DNA from: Pyrenophora tritici-repentis
Taxonomy: Eukaryota; Ascomycota; Dothideomycetes; Pleosporales; Pleosporaceae
Length of the DNA: 64,000 nt
Assembly (NCBI RefSeq): GCF_003171515.1
Contig: NW_027093983.1
Span: 62,001 to 126,000 of the forward strand
Direction: 5' to 3'
The position numbers were made by a program, and so were the translations under genes. Within the stretch, counting starts at the first letter, position 1. Each line of letters opens with the position of its first letter. The notes under the pieces are model-generated. The model was not told the DNA's origin and made no database searches. It worked only from the letters and a program-made list of their open reading frames with translations. This document shows, one piece after another, positions 1 through 9,607 of this stretch.

Positions 1-64
1 AAAAGGCTCCTAATAAACATAAAAACATGATTAGCCCGACTTCTAGATGATACTTAGGTAAATG

Positions 65-226
65 CTAACCATCTCAACATAACCCTCCATTAGAATACAT
101 AATGATCGGGTATTTTAAATTTACTCCACCTACCACAATTTCACCTTTTGCTACTTTGATACTAACAAAACTTTCTGAAACAAACATTTCAATGAAAACA
201 TCTTTTTTAGGTATGCTTCATTATTA
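65..226 (-). other. Open reading-frame remnant, unidentified
   Basis: A minus-strand stretch of about 54 codons is open in code 4 and ends at TAG. It reads ...SIPKKDVFIEMFVSESF... and ...LKYPIIMYSNGG.... The 5' side runs straight into the palindromic element at 235-310, so it may be the tail of an interrupted gene. I do not recognise the family, and it could be chance. Confidence 0.25.
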
Positions 227-234
227 AAACTGTT

Positions 235-310
235 TGGACCCCCTCTCTCTGACTTTTTTTAATATATCATGATATATTAAAAAAAAAGTTGGAAAGAGAG
301 AGGGGGGCCT
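235..310. repeat. Palindromic element, GGACCCCC type (H2)
   Basis: A long inverted repeat. The arm GGACCCCCTCTCTCT is answered by AGAGAGAGGGGGGCC, with an inner AATATATCATGATATATT palindrome. The same outer arms recur at 22207-22303, in shorter form at 39045-39090, and in part at 21336-21418, so this is a dispersed family rather than a local hairpin. Confidence 0.8.
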
Positions 311-341
311 AAAATAATCTATTATACAAAATATTAATTTA

Positions 342-414
342 TGCCCAAGATAAGATTTGAACTTATAACCTAAACACCTTCAAAGTTTCGCTCTACCAAT
401 TGAGCTACCTGGGC
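342..414 (-). tRNA. trnF: tRNA-Phe (GAA)
   Basis: The reverse complement folds as a cloverleaf. It has acceptor GCCCAGG with CTTGGGC, D stem GCTC/GAGC, anticodon GAA in loop TTGAAGG, and T arm ATAAG-TTCAAAT-CTTAT. There is one mismatch at the base of the anticodon loop. Confidence 0.93.
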
Positions 415-445
415 TTTTTAAGCTACCCCTATTTATCTACAGCTA

Positions 446-1225
446 CTATACTTCATTTTTAAAGACAGCTCCACTCTTTTTATATTTACGAATAGTTCAT
501 TCACTAATCTTTAAGAAATTTGCAGCTTGTACATTAGAATTAAAAAGTTTTTCCTTACCTGTTTCAAGATCTAATAATTTTGCGACAGGTGAAGATAGAC
601 GAGATGAAAGAGACATTTTTAACTTAGACTCTTTACTGTGTTCTCTACCGGCTCTTATTTTTTTTTTTCTTGCGAGTAATTTATCCTAAATTACTTGGCA
701 GTTTTTTTTAAGAAAAAAAAAAATTACCCCAGTTCTAATTTTTTTTTTCTAGTAATTTCATATAGATTACTCAGTTATTTTGTTTTTCTTTTGCCATGCT
801 TCGAGTGGATCGGTTTTTGGTGATTTATCTGCGATAAATAACCAAAAAAACCAGGCGAAAAGAAAAAAAGCCCATACCGCGGGGGGGGGGGGGGGAGGAA
901 GATAATTAGTATGTAAATAACATGTAATTCTTCTGTTTAGAACCGTACTACTTCCTACATAAGAACTACCAGTAACAGTATTTATTCACCTGTAAACACC
1001 AGACTTACCATTATTATCCTTTCAAATTTCTGCTTTCTTATCTTCAATGTTATCATACACGAATAAAGGAGTAACGGATAAAGCTTCATTTACCAAATTT
1101 AAATCTGAATAGAAAAAGGAAAATAAACTGAAAAATAAAGGACTAGAAAGACGCAACATAAAAAAGCTCGACATAATTTTGCCGTTTTTAAAGAAATCCA
1201 ATATAATATACAATCTTTTTTGCAA
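446..1225 (-). pseudogene. GIY-YIG homing endonuclease, disrupted
   Basis: Two ends of one GIY-YIG gene flank an inserted block of palindromic DNA. The 5' part (about 925-1225) encodes SGVYRWINTVTGSSYVGSS and continues to YLHTNYLP. The 3' part (446 to about 650) encodes GREHSKESKLKMSLS (NUMOD3-like) followed by a NUMOD1-like segment with PVAKLLDLETGK and SEWTIRKYKKSG, then stop TAG. The middle, including the catalytic Glu region seen as EREQYY in relatives, is missing and replaced by H1 hairpins and a run of about 14 G at 881-895. It is free-standing between tRNA-Ala and tRNA-Phe. Two TGA codons fall at expected Trp positions. Nothing suggests it can still make an active enzyme. Confidence 0.8.
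655..895. repeat. Block of palindromic elements plus poly-G tract
   Basis: Contains an inverted repeat around GAGTAATTTATCC, a second around TAGTAATTTCATATAGATTACT, and a complete H1 element at about 781-870. H1 here runs from TTTTTCTTTTGCCATGCTTC through GATTTATCTGCGATAAATAA to CCAGGCGAAAAGAAAAAAA. A G homopolymer of about 14 follows. The block lies inside the GIY-YIG pseudogene. Confidence 0.8.
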
Positions 1226-1291
1226 AATGATCTTTTGTATTTTTTTTTTAATATAATAATGAATAATAATTTTAAATTTAATTTTACCATG

Positions 1292-1363
1292 TGGAGATAT
1301 TAGGACTCGATCCTAAAATAACGATATGCAAAATCGCAGTTTTACCAATTAAACTATATCCCC
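1292..1363 (-). tRNA. trnA: tRNA-Ala (UGC)
   Basis: Cloverleaf with acceptor GGGGATA/TATCTCC, D arm GTTTAATTGGTAAAAC, anticodon stem GCGAT/ATCGT with loop TTTGCAT, and T arm TTAGG-ATCGAGT-CCTAA. Confidence 0.93.
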
Positions 1364-1395
1364 TTAAGTTAATACATAAAAATAACTTATAAAGT

Positions 1396-1468
1396 AAGCC
1401 CAAGCGGGGTTTGAACCCGCGCATTTAACAGTGAAAATGTTACGTCTTAACCACTTGACTATTGGGCC
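1396..1468 (-). tRNA. trnE: tRNA-Glu (UUC)
   Basis: Acceptor GGCCCAA/TTGGGCT, anticodon stem TAACA/TGTTA with loop TTTTCAC (anticodon TTC), T arm GCGGG-TTCAAAC-CCCGC. Confidence 0.92.
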
Positions 1469-1568
1469 TTAGATTTTATATAAACGCTTAAAAACGCAAA
1501 ATATAAGAGTAAAAAAAAAACAGTATTTAAATACTATGTAAAAGTGACAATATTGTTTATTTCCCTAT

Positions 1569-1639
1569 AAGGCCAGAATGACTTGAACACTCATCTGAGC
1601 TGTTATGAGCAGCTTGCTTTACCTATTAAGCTATAGCCT
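1569..1639 (-). tRNA. trnM: tRNA-Met (CAU), copy 1
   Basis: Anticodon stem AGCTG/CAGCT with loop CTCATAA, so the anticodon is CAU. The D arm reads GCTTAATAGGTAAAGC. The T arm is weak and the 3' end is approximate. Elongator and initiator roles cannot be told apart with certainty from sequence alone. Confidence 0.85.
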
Positions 1640-1646
1640 TTAAATA

Positions 1647-1715
1647 TGCGGACAGAGGACTTGCACCTCTATCAACTGGTCATGAGCCAGTTATGTTACT
1701 ATTACACCAATCCGC
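1647..1715 (-). tRNA. trnM: tRNA-Met (CAU), copy 2
   Basis: Acceptor GCGGATT/TGTCCGC, anticodon stem ACTGG/CCAGT with loop CTCATGA, T arm GAGG-TGCAAGT-CCTC. The sequence is quite different from the neighbouring CAU tRNA. The shape resembles fungal initiator tRNAs, which is inference. Confidence 0.88.
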
Positions 1716-1735
1716 ATTCATTATTCCCTCAGTTA

Positions 1736-2146
1736 TTTTTTTTTTTTCTTTGCTCGTGTCTGGCTATAAGTTTTAGCAAAGAAAAAAAAAAATTACAGCC
1801 CCAGTCTTCTTTTTTCATTTTTTTCAATATATCATCAAATATAAAAAAAAAGAAGACGAGGAGGCAGTTATTTGTTTTTCTTTTGCCATGCTTCGAGTGG
1901 ATCGGGTTTTTGGGGGGTTATTTATCTGCGATAAATAACCAAAAAACCAGGCGAAAAGAAAAAAAGAAGACTGGGATAATATTTTTCTAGTAATTTCCAT
2001 TGAAATTACTCGCACTTGCAAGAAAAATATAAGAGCCGCAAAAGAAAAAAAAAAAATAACCGCAAGCTTGGGGTTATTTTTTTTCGACGTAATTTCTTTT
2101 TTATATATCATGATATATTAAAAAGTCAGAAATTACTAGAAAAAAA
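1736..2146. repeat. Cluster of palindromic elements
   Basis: Several nested hairpins lie end to end. First is a poly-T/poly-A hairpin around CTTTGCTCGTGTCTGG. Next is an H3 element (CCCAGTCTTCTTTTTTCATT answered by AAAGAAGACGAGG at about 1799-1866). A full H1 element follows at about 1873-1966, then a TAGTAATTTC...GAAATTACT hairpin and a hairpin around TATATATCATGATATATTA at about 2085-2150. No gene is seen here; the open frames on both strands come from homopolymers. Confidence 0.8.
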
Positions 2147-2156
2147 TTAGGGAAAA

Positions 2157-2229
2157 TAGCCCAGTACGAGAATTGCACTCATATCTTCCGATTACAAAAC
2201 GGGTGCATTACTATTATGCAAACCAGGCT
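2157..2229 (-). tRNA. trnT: tRNA-Thr (UGU)
   Basis: Acceptor AGCCTGG/CTGGGCT, D arm TGCATAATAGTAATGCA, anticodon loop TTTGTAA giving TGT. It lies immediately 3' of rnl on the transcribed strand, the usual place in many ascomycete mtDNAs. Confidence 0.87.
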
Positions 2230-2885
2230 AAATAAAGTATTTTTAATGATAAGTGTGTTATTTAGTTAATGATAATATATTAGTACTTTATACCTAAGAA
2301 CATCAAAGCCCTTTCAGCCAAAGCCTATAATCCCTTAACCATGTTGTTAACTAGAAAACTCTATTATCTAGAACTAACCCTATGAAAAAATGGGATTCGT
2401 AATGTTATACTACGTTACTAAGAGTATCCTAAGGTAAGCTTCGTGCCTAGATGCATTCAGCACTTATCTTAACTAACATAGCTTTCCTGCCATGCCTATA
2501 CTATGTATAAATACTTGAGTATAAAAGTATTACCATCTATAGCTCAAATAGGTAATAAATTCACATGAATAGGTATTCATGTGAATCTATCTATATTACT
2601 CTCCTTCTTCTGTAGATACCCATTCTCTACCTATGGAGGAGAACCTATTCTTGCCGTAATTTATCAGGTTAATATTAAGCGCATAAACAACAGGTAAACC
2701 ATAGGTTACCATACCCAACTCCTTTCGTACGAAGGGGCTATCCTTATTTTACTCCAATTTCCTCTAGAAGATAGAAACCATACTGTCTCACGACGTATTT
2801 AACCCAGCTCGTGTAGCTCTTTAATCGACGAACAGTCGTACCCTTCATGATTCCTGCATTCATGTGGATGAGCTAAGCCGACATC

Positions 2886-4530
2886 GCTTACTAGCTCCAT
2901 CCTATGAACATGAACATTCTTTAACAAGATTAATTTAACAAGATTAAGTGAGAGTAGGCAGCTATATTCCTTTCTCTTTTATAAATACATTTATTTTTTT
3001 TTTGATTAGTTTGTATATAAAAATACAAAATACAAATCTACAATAGAGATTTTCTACGATATAGAGAATCAGAATTAGATAGATGGGTCTAAAACTTTAA
3101 ATTTAAATACTCCCCGATAAGGAGTCTCAGACTTTGATCTAAGATTAGCCCTTATAGAATCTTTAGGTAGGTTTAGAGATTTTTCTGCTTTATTTATAGA
3201 ATCAAAAATAGTTTCTTGATTTGTATGAATATTTAAGACACATATTCTTTTTTGATTTTTTTTGGATAAAGATAGATTAGTCTTATGTTCTTCAGATAAA
3301 TTTCTACCTCTCATTTTAGTGCGAATTTTTTCTTTTGTCTCTTCAGAGAGAGGTTTAGATAATTTAGCTTCTACCATTTTTTCTCTAGCTTCTAAAGTAT
3401 GAGTTTTTCCATAAAAATGGTTATCCTCATTAGAATATGTACCTTTTTTAGATTTACTTATATTTTCTTTTGTATCTTCACTGTGAGATATTCCAAGAGT
3501 AGACCCAGCTGTAATACAAAGATTATAAGTAGGTTTCAATAAATTAAAGTAATATTGTTCTCTATCAATAAGATTTTCCTTCTCACAATACTCTAACACG
3601 TATAAACTAAAGGCAGAATAACCTTCTTTTAAAAGAGCTCTGTGTAGATACAGCCTAGATTCTTTAACAAGGTAATTTAAATTAAAATAAGAAGTAAAAC
3701 GACGTTTTAGGTCGACAGAACTACCTATATAGAATTTTTTACTGTTATTGTTCTTTCACATGTATATACCAGATTTATCTCTGTTTTCATTAAGTATTTC
3801 TAATTTTAGCAAATCAGCATTAGAGTAAAATTTTGTGAAGTTAAATTTAACATCTTTTTCTCTATTTGTAGTATAAAAAGCTCTATTAGGTAAGACGTCA
3901 AGAGATATATGTTTAAAGTCAGTATTGACTGTACGGTTTAAAATTTTTTTCATCATTGTTTTTTAAAAATAAAGTATTCCTCTTAATCAGTTTTGTTAAA
4001 TATAAGTTAATTTTTTTACTTATTAATTTGAATCGACTTTCTATTATCCAATTTGGTTTTAAATTATCAGTATCATTTATAAAAAATATAAATAACTTTT
4101 TACATGTTAAATTGTAAAACATCTTAATTAACTTCACTTCCAAAGTTAGAGTTGAACTAATTTAATCACGTTAAAACAAATAGCGACAAAGATTTACCCA
4201 CTTATAGTCAACAAACCGCTTAATTGCTATAAGTGAGCCACGTCTCATACGGAAAATATAATTAAATTAATAAATTGTAAATTAATACACTTTAAATAGG
4301 AAATTATCTAAAGAAGAAAATTAAAAAACTTTTACCTTAAGTCCCCTTAAGGATTAGACTATATCTTCACCCAGTATTTCCGAGTAATAAATGTGACTCT
4401 GGGTGTAACCGTGTAGTCGTTGAGGGGTTTAAATAATAAAAATTTAAACTTCCCTGCTGGTTGTTTTTATGTTTAAAAATGTCCCAGCATATAGGTTACT
4501 TCTAATCATCTCTCACGAAATGAAATCCCC
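2886..4530 (-). other. Group I intron 1 of rnl
   Basis: Core elements are recognisable on the minus strand: a P-like CTATATGCTGGGACA near 4490, a Q-like ACCAGCAGGGAAG near 4460, R as CCTCAACGACTAC near 4415 and S as GAAGATATAGTCTAATCC near 4355. The GIY-YIG ORF follows S, so it lies 3' of the catalytic core. Boundaries come from the rRNA exons. Confidence 0.75.
3075..3956 (-). CDS. GIY-YIG homing endonuclease (rnl intron 1)
   Basis: About 293 residues in code 4. The N-terminal region leads to the GIY-YIG core: SGIYMW at about residue 60, KKFYIGSSVDLKRRF (YIG and the catalytic Arg), then YSAFSLYVLEYCEKENLIDREQYY with the catalytic Glu. NUMOD3-type repeats follow (SHSEDTKENISKSKKG, LSEETKEKIRTKMRGRNLS), then a NUMOD1-like helix-turn-helix tail. 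Family members cut an intronless rnl allele so that the intron is copied in by double-strand-break repair. One TGA (Trp in YMWK) splits the frame in the standard code. No palindromic insertion is present, so this is the best preserved GIY-YIG gene in the window. Confidence 0.88.
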
Positions 4531-7012
4531 GATGTCAAGGTGCCAAACTGCGCACTCAATTTGTACTCTCTGGCGCAATTAGCCTGTTATCCCCAGCGTA
4601 GCTTTTTCAATAATACAAGACCTTTCCTTACTGCGTCTTGCGGTCTTTATGCCCTGCTTACGCAACTGATAGACGTGTATGTCAAACAGTAAAGCAAGAT
4701 TAAGCCATTAAACTTTTGAAGTATATATCAACATCATTTCTCTTATACAGGTATTCTGTAAAAAAAAATAACTAATAGTGTTATAATTATATCTTCTTTT
4801 ACTCTATATTGTTATTTTACCATTAGATATTAATTATTAATACTATATATACACCTATTTTCCACATAGGTAAAATCTTACTTATATTAAATTGTTTTAG
4901 TTCTAACTTAAATAGAAATATAACTGAATTAGTTATAGATACTTTATAAAAGTAAATATAAAAAATAACAAACTAAATATAGTAATTAAAAAATTAAAAT
5001 ATACAAGGCAATTATTTAATAAAAGCCCCATATAATTTGCGTATAGCATATTACAAAAATAAATTTGGATACTCCCAGGTACTCTTTATGGGATCTGTGC
5101 CCCGCATAAACCATCTGCTAGCCATTGTCTCCTGAGCTTGATATAATCTCCCTCCTTTTATGGATTACATTCAGACGTCAGTTACAATAATGTAACCTAT
5201 TCTACTGATATAACAACCAGAGTAAAGGTGTTTCAATTTTGTCGTTCAACTACCTTATTCCCTAAAACCTGTTAAATTATACCCTATAACTAGTAACAGT
5301 AAAGCTGCATGGGGTCTTCTCGTCTATCTAGAGATAGGCAGTATCTTCACTGCCATTCCAGTTTCACTGAGCCAATCATTGAGACAGCTGTTGCATCGTG
5401 AGATCATTCATGCGCGACATCATTTAAATGCCAAGGTATTTCGCTACCTTAGGACCCTTATAGGTAAGGCCGCCATTAAATGGGGGTTCCTTCAAAACCT
5501 AGGCTATTTTAGTCGTCTAAGTAAATCCGTTAACCAGCCATCATTGGGCAGATAGCGCACTCTATACATTGATTTACATCTTACGCAAAGTGCTGTGTTT
5601 TAATTAAACAGTCGTGCAACACCATTTTATGTCTCCTCTTCCTAAACTGATATTAATCAGTAGGAATGGCACACCTTCTCCCGCAGTTACGGTGTCAATT
5701 TGCCGAGTTCCTTAATGATTGTTAGCTCAAACGCCTTCGTATTCTCTACTAGCTTACTTGTGGTAGTTTTTAGGTACGGTTTTAGTATAAACAAGGAAAC
5801 TAGTATCATCTGTTCTAGTTTATTCCCTATAGAAAGAAATGCCTAGTATCTTCTTTTTAGTTTATAACCTAGAACCATTTCTCCTTCCTTGCTTAGTATA
5901 TGCTTTTCCAGAACATTTTACTCCATTTTATGTTGTCACATATACTTTTCCTCATCATTTTATCCTTTAGGTTAAATTTAGAGACCGATTAACTTTCCCA
6001 TAAGCTTAAGGCGAGAGGACCTTACAACAGGTTGGGTCGTATCATCTATTTAGTTTATCTACGTACTTCAATCTATCCTGTTCAATTGGGTTTGCCCAAT
6101 TTCTCCCTCTTTTTCGTTACTCGTGTCAGCATTCTCACTTGGGATATGTATGGTAACCCGCTATATAGCGAGCAAATTACAAATGTAATTATGAAATAGA
6201 CGTAACCCTCTATAGTCAGTTATTATACATTAATAAAAGACCTCTCCCCAAATTCAATTAAGCTAAGGGTAGGGAGTGCTATCTATTTAAAACCTATTTA
6301 CCCAATGTTCCGCTACCCCATAAATAATACTTAAATAACCTTTAAGTATAGTAAACTAGGATTTAACCTAATATTATTATTATGGACAAGGTGTCGGTGT
6401 TTTGTTTTAGATCCGTTATATCTTCGGCGCTTTTAACTAATTAGGTTAACGAATTAACCATTTGAACCAGTGCTCTGTTACGAGGTCTTTAAAAAATGGC
6501 CGCTTCTAAGCCTATTTCCTGGTTGTATAGTTTAAATACTTCCTTACTTTCACTTAACAAAAACTTTGGAACCTTAAACACTTGTTCTGGGCTGTTTCCC
6601 TTTTGACACACAACCTTATCGTTAAATGTCTGATAGTTCAACACTCATCATTGCCCTTCCGAGAGCAAATACTCGCGAATAGAGTCTTCACGACCCCCCC
6701 ATATGCACAAGGCATTATATACCCTAATAGGATATTAATGCACAAATTGTCCGAGATTACAGTTCTGTACCTGCTATGATGTTATTTAAACTACATACTT
6801 ACATATGTTTCGCGGAAAACCAGCTATAGTAGTCAGGATTGTCTTTCACTAACTTACCACAGTTCTTTGGATATCTTTACAACGATACAAATTATCTCTT
6901 TGGCCGTGGAATTTTATTTATTCCAACTTAGGCCGAGCTGAGACTTTTCTCCCTAAATAGCATTTTATTACTATCCATTTAACAGATAATATAATTTTAT
7001 TTTTTGAAGTTT

Positions 7013-7864
7013 TTATTTAATTTTACAGATAGAATACGTTTTTTTAATTAGTCTATTATGCAACAATGCTTGACTTACTGTAGCTCTTGTTACACCTAAT
7101 GCTTTACCTGCCTCAGTCATGCTAGCATAACTTGTTACATCATTAGTTATTATATTTTTAACACTAATAGGCAATCTATTAGCTATTGAAGCATTAACAG
7201 TAGAAAGAGCTTTTCTTTCTCTTACTTCATCACTTAGAATAATGTTTCTCATTTTTTCTAGTGATTCTTGAGAATGTTTATATCCTAAAGTAGAGCCTGC
7301 GATAGTAGCTATATTATAATGAGGTTTACAAAGATCTAAGTAATATTGCTCTCTTTTAAGTACATCTTCATAGGAACAATACTCCAAGATTTCTAATCTA
7401 AAGTTAGCAAGAAAAAAAATAAAAAAAATTCCCGGACCCTCCAACGACTCCGTAGTTGGGGGTAGCAGGGGTAGGAGAATTTTTTTTACTTTTTTTTCTT
7501 ACCCGTGTTTTAAAAGAGCTCTATCAATAGGTCTATTACTTTTTGCTAGAGAACGTAAACTAAAATATGTATACATTCTAACATGTAAATTAGTAGAACT
7601 ACCAATGTAAATATTACCGTTTACCTTGTTTACTCAACGATATACAGCTACTTTATTACGGTTTTCTGTTAAGATCCGTATTTTGTCCACATCAGTGTTA
7701 TCATAAATAACAACTGGTTTGAAATTACCAATATTACCTGAAGAAAATGACCTAGAAAAAGTTTTTATTGTTTGTAGAAAGAATATTGTAGTAGCTTTAA
7801 AATTTAAATTGTTTTTTTTACCAAGGTTGACATTCATTATTTTGAGGGTTATCCTTTCTATCAC
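7013..7864 (-). pseudogene. GIY-YIG endonuclease interrupted by a GC-cluster palindrome
   Basis: Code 4 translation gives an N-terminal half with AVYRWVNKVNGNIYIGSS (GIY-YIG core) to IDRALLKHG. A stop TAA follows, then a foreign segment of about 30 codons, then FRLEILEYC and LKREQYYLDLCKPHYN (catalytic Glu region), AGSTLGYKHS and a NUMOD1-like tail. The foreign segment is a double palindrome: outer arms AAGAAAAAAAAGTAAAAAAA and its inverse, inner GC cluster at 7436-7476. The frame on both sides is the same, so only the TAA blocks translation. The insert is also the site where relatives show continuous sequence (ALLKxG...F.LEILEYC). Confidence 0.85.
7436..7476. repeat. GC cluster copy a
   Basis: CCCTCCAACGACTCCGTAG then TTGGGGGTAGCAGGGGTA. 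This is one of at least seven dispersed copies, sitting at the apex of a poly-A/poly-T hairpin within the rnl intron 2 GIY-YIG ORF. Confidence 0.85.
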
Positions 7865-9000
7865 TGAGTTAGGGTGCTAGCCTTTCAGTGGCCCGAGTAC
7901 CTCTCTACTTGTACCTTGCTTGTAGCTGCTACGGGTATATACTAGCCATAATTTACTCGTCTATTGTTCAAATTAGTTAATTTGAAGGTAATAAAATAAT
8001 AATGTCTAAGAAAATAATAACGTCGACCAGGTCGAAAACTGTTGTGAGATACCTGAAATATATTTAGTTCACAACAAAACTAAATATGTTTTATTAAAAA
8101 AATCTATACTATCAACTTCATAAAATTATATTATCCTGCTATGTTTCCACAGAGGTTTGACTATATCTTAAGCTTTCGCCGATCACCATCTAGTCGATGA
8201 ACTGCACACCATAACAATGTAAAACCATTATGCTGCTTGGCTGCGGATTGCCCATTCACTTTCGTAATCAATCTTGATGTTACTATACCGCGAGTCATTA
8301 CCTGCGCCCTTATTTATGTTACCATACTAAGTTAGTTAAGATTGCTTTAGGGGTTTCCCGTCAATTTGACGATCTTTAGCAGAAGGTTCACTTCTACTTG
8401 AGCTAATAAAGAGGCTCATTTCTTTATGTTACCCATTCGGCCTTTTATAAGCCTGACCATGGTAAGATCACTACTCTTCGGGTCTCTAATTAGATACTAA
8501 TTCATTACTTAATAATTGGATTATCTAGGCAAATTGATTCTTTTTTGTGTATTTATATTATCTTGTCTATCTTATGGATTTCTCATTTAATATATCACCA
8601 CTAATCACTATTTGCTTGCATCTAACTAGAACTTGCTGACCCATTATACAAAAGGTACGCTCTCATATGTTTATTAAACTTACCTTGAGCTGCTTATAAG
8701 ACTACTATTTTACATACTTCCTTCACAGTACTATTCTCTATTTCTTGTATATTATATTAAGGCTTAGAGGAAGGTTCCCCTATATTCAAACAGATTAATC
8801 CATTTTACTTTAAGCCTCTATCTATTTTCATTCACACTACTAATAGAATCTCGTTTGATTTATTTTCCTGAAGCTAATAAGATACTTCAATTCACTTCGT
8901 TTTTTTTTATAGAAATTCTTCTACCATTTTCCCTAATAAATGGTTTAATATACAGCTTTTTATTATACTATAATAGTCTCTTTATATACTAGCCATAAAG

Positions 9001-9224
9001 TTAATCCTTAAAATATAACACACCAATTCCAGAAGAGTAACAGAGTTTCGAGACATCAGAGAAACCGATTCCTAAGTTTCGAGACATTTCTAAGATCGAT
9101 TCCATGAATACCATCTGAAAAAGGCATGGTAATAGAATTAAGGTAATAAAATTATGAAATAATACATTACATATCAAATACACTACTATATATTTTTATT
9201 GAAAAATGATTTAAAATCCCCTTT
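9001..9224. other. Spacer between rnl and tRNA-Pro
   Basis: No gene seen. Two imperfect tandem copies of GTTTCGAGACAT...GATTCC occur at about 9042-9105. It may include the 5' end of the rnl precursor. Confidence 0.4.
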
Positions 9225-9295
9225 CGGGTTATTATGATTCGAACATAACAAATCCTCAACCCAAATGAGGCGCCTAACCAACCTGGCTCTAACCC
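9225..9295 (-). tRNA. trnP: tRNA-Pro (UGG)
   Basis: Acceptor GGGTTAG/ATAACCC, anticodon stem CCTCA/TGAGG with loop TTTGGGT, T arm TATG-TTCGAAT-CATA. It lies immediately 5' of rnl. Confidence 0.92.
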
Positions 9296-9319
9296 GTTTA
9301 TATACAATGTACTTTATAA

Positions 9320-9450
9320 GGTATAACACAGTTATACTATTTATATAGATATAAGATAATATACTTATATTGTATAACAGATAATCTATTTATAAAAATA
9401 CAAGATAATATACTTATACTGTATGACAGATAATCTATTTATAAAAAAGA
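9320..9450. repeat. Tandem A+T-rich repeats
   Basis: Two to three copies of a unit of about 60 bases containing AGATAATATACTTATA, TGTATAACAGATAATC and TATTTATAAAAA. No gene. It lies between tRNA-Pro and a truncated tRNA-Ser copy. Confidence 0.7.
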
Positions 9451-9469
9451 GAATGTATCAAAATATAAC

Positions 9470-9537
9470 AGAGAATATCCGATTCGAACGGATGTGATTT
9501 TTCAACCAAATAAGTGTAGCCTTATACACTATTCTCT
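9470..9537 (-). pseudogene. Truncated tRNA-Ser copy
   Basis: Shares the acceptor AGAGAAT/ATTCTCT and the whole T arm (CATCCG-TTCGAAT-CGGAT) with tRNA-Ser(UGA) at 10450-10533, and has a variable-arm-like TGGTT-GAAA-AATCA. One cloverleaf arm is missing: only AGTGTA-TAAGGC-TACACT remains where D and anticodon arms should be. I see no usable anticodon. It looks like a partial duplicate. Confidence 0.65.
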
Positions 9538-9607
9538 TTTTTTTTTTTTCATTACTAGTCTTCGCAGGCCTTGCCTCGCAACAGGACAAGCCCGTGTATA
9601 CTTGGGA

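Larger units (their letters stand above)
6930..8365 (-). other. Group I intron 2 of rnl
   Basis: Lies between the rRNA segments matching the helices around E. coli 700-760. Core: CAAATTGACGGGAAACCCC (P) near 8350, R as CATCGACTAGATGG near 8195, S as AAGATATAGTC near 8165. The GIY-YIG ORF is 3' of the core. A 13-bp palindrome TCGACCAGGTCGA sits at 8023-8035. The 3' boundary is uncertain by tens of bases. Confidence 0.65.
2250..9000 (-). rRNA. rnl: Large subunit ribosomal RNA with two introns
   Basis: Conserved 23S segments appear in antisense on the plus strand. The domain VI region at about 2690-2900 includes CTGTCTCACGACGT and CGAACAGTCGTACCCTTCATG-like bases. The domain V run near 4535-4600 includes GGTGCCAAAC and AGCCTGTTATCCCCAGCG. 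The domain II helix near 6810 is GGAAAACCAGCTATAGTAG, and the domain I region near 8638 is CTGACCCATTATACAAAAGG. Exons are about 2250-2885, 4531-6930 and 8365-9000. Intron 1 sits after the CACCT(C/T)GA site (about E. coli 2504) and intron 2 lies in domain II. No intron interrupts the TTATCCCC(A)GCG site near E. coli 2450, where many Pezizomycotina carry an rps3-bearing intron. Both ends are approximate. Confidence 0.9.

Noticed and set aside
881..895. Homopolymer G and C tracts as pure sequencing artefacts
   Set aside because: Not fully rejected: the 12-base tract at 10293-10304 keeps a long frame open, which argues that it is real, but exact lengths elsewhere remain doubtful.
1646..2111. Open frames on both strands rich in Phe and Lys
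   Set aside because: They are translations of poly-T/poly-A hairpin arms and tRNA genes; no protein signal remains when these are excluded.
6582..6779. Plus-strand ORF of 65 codons
   Set aside because: It lies antisense inside conserved rnl sequence.
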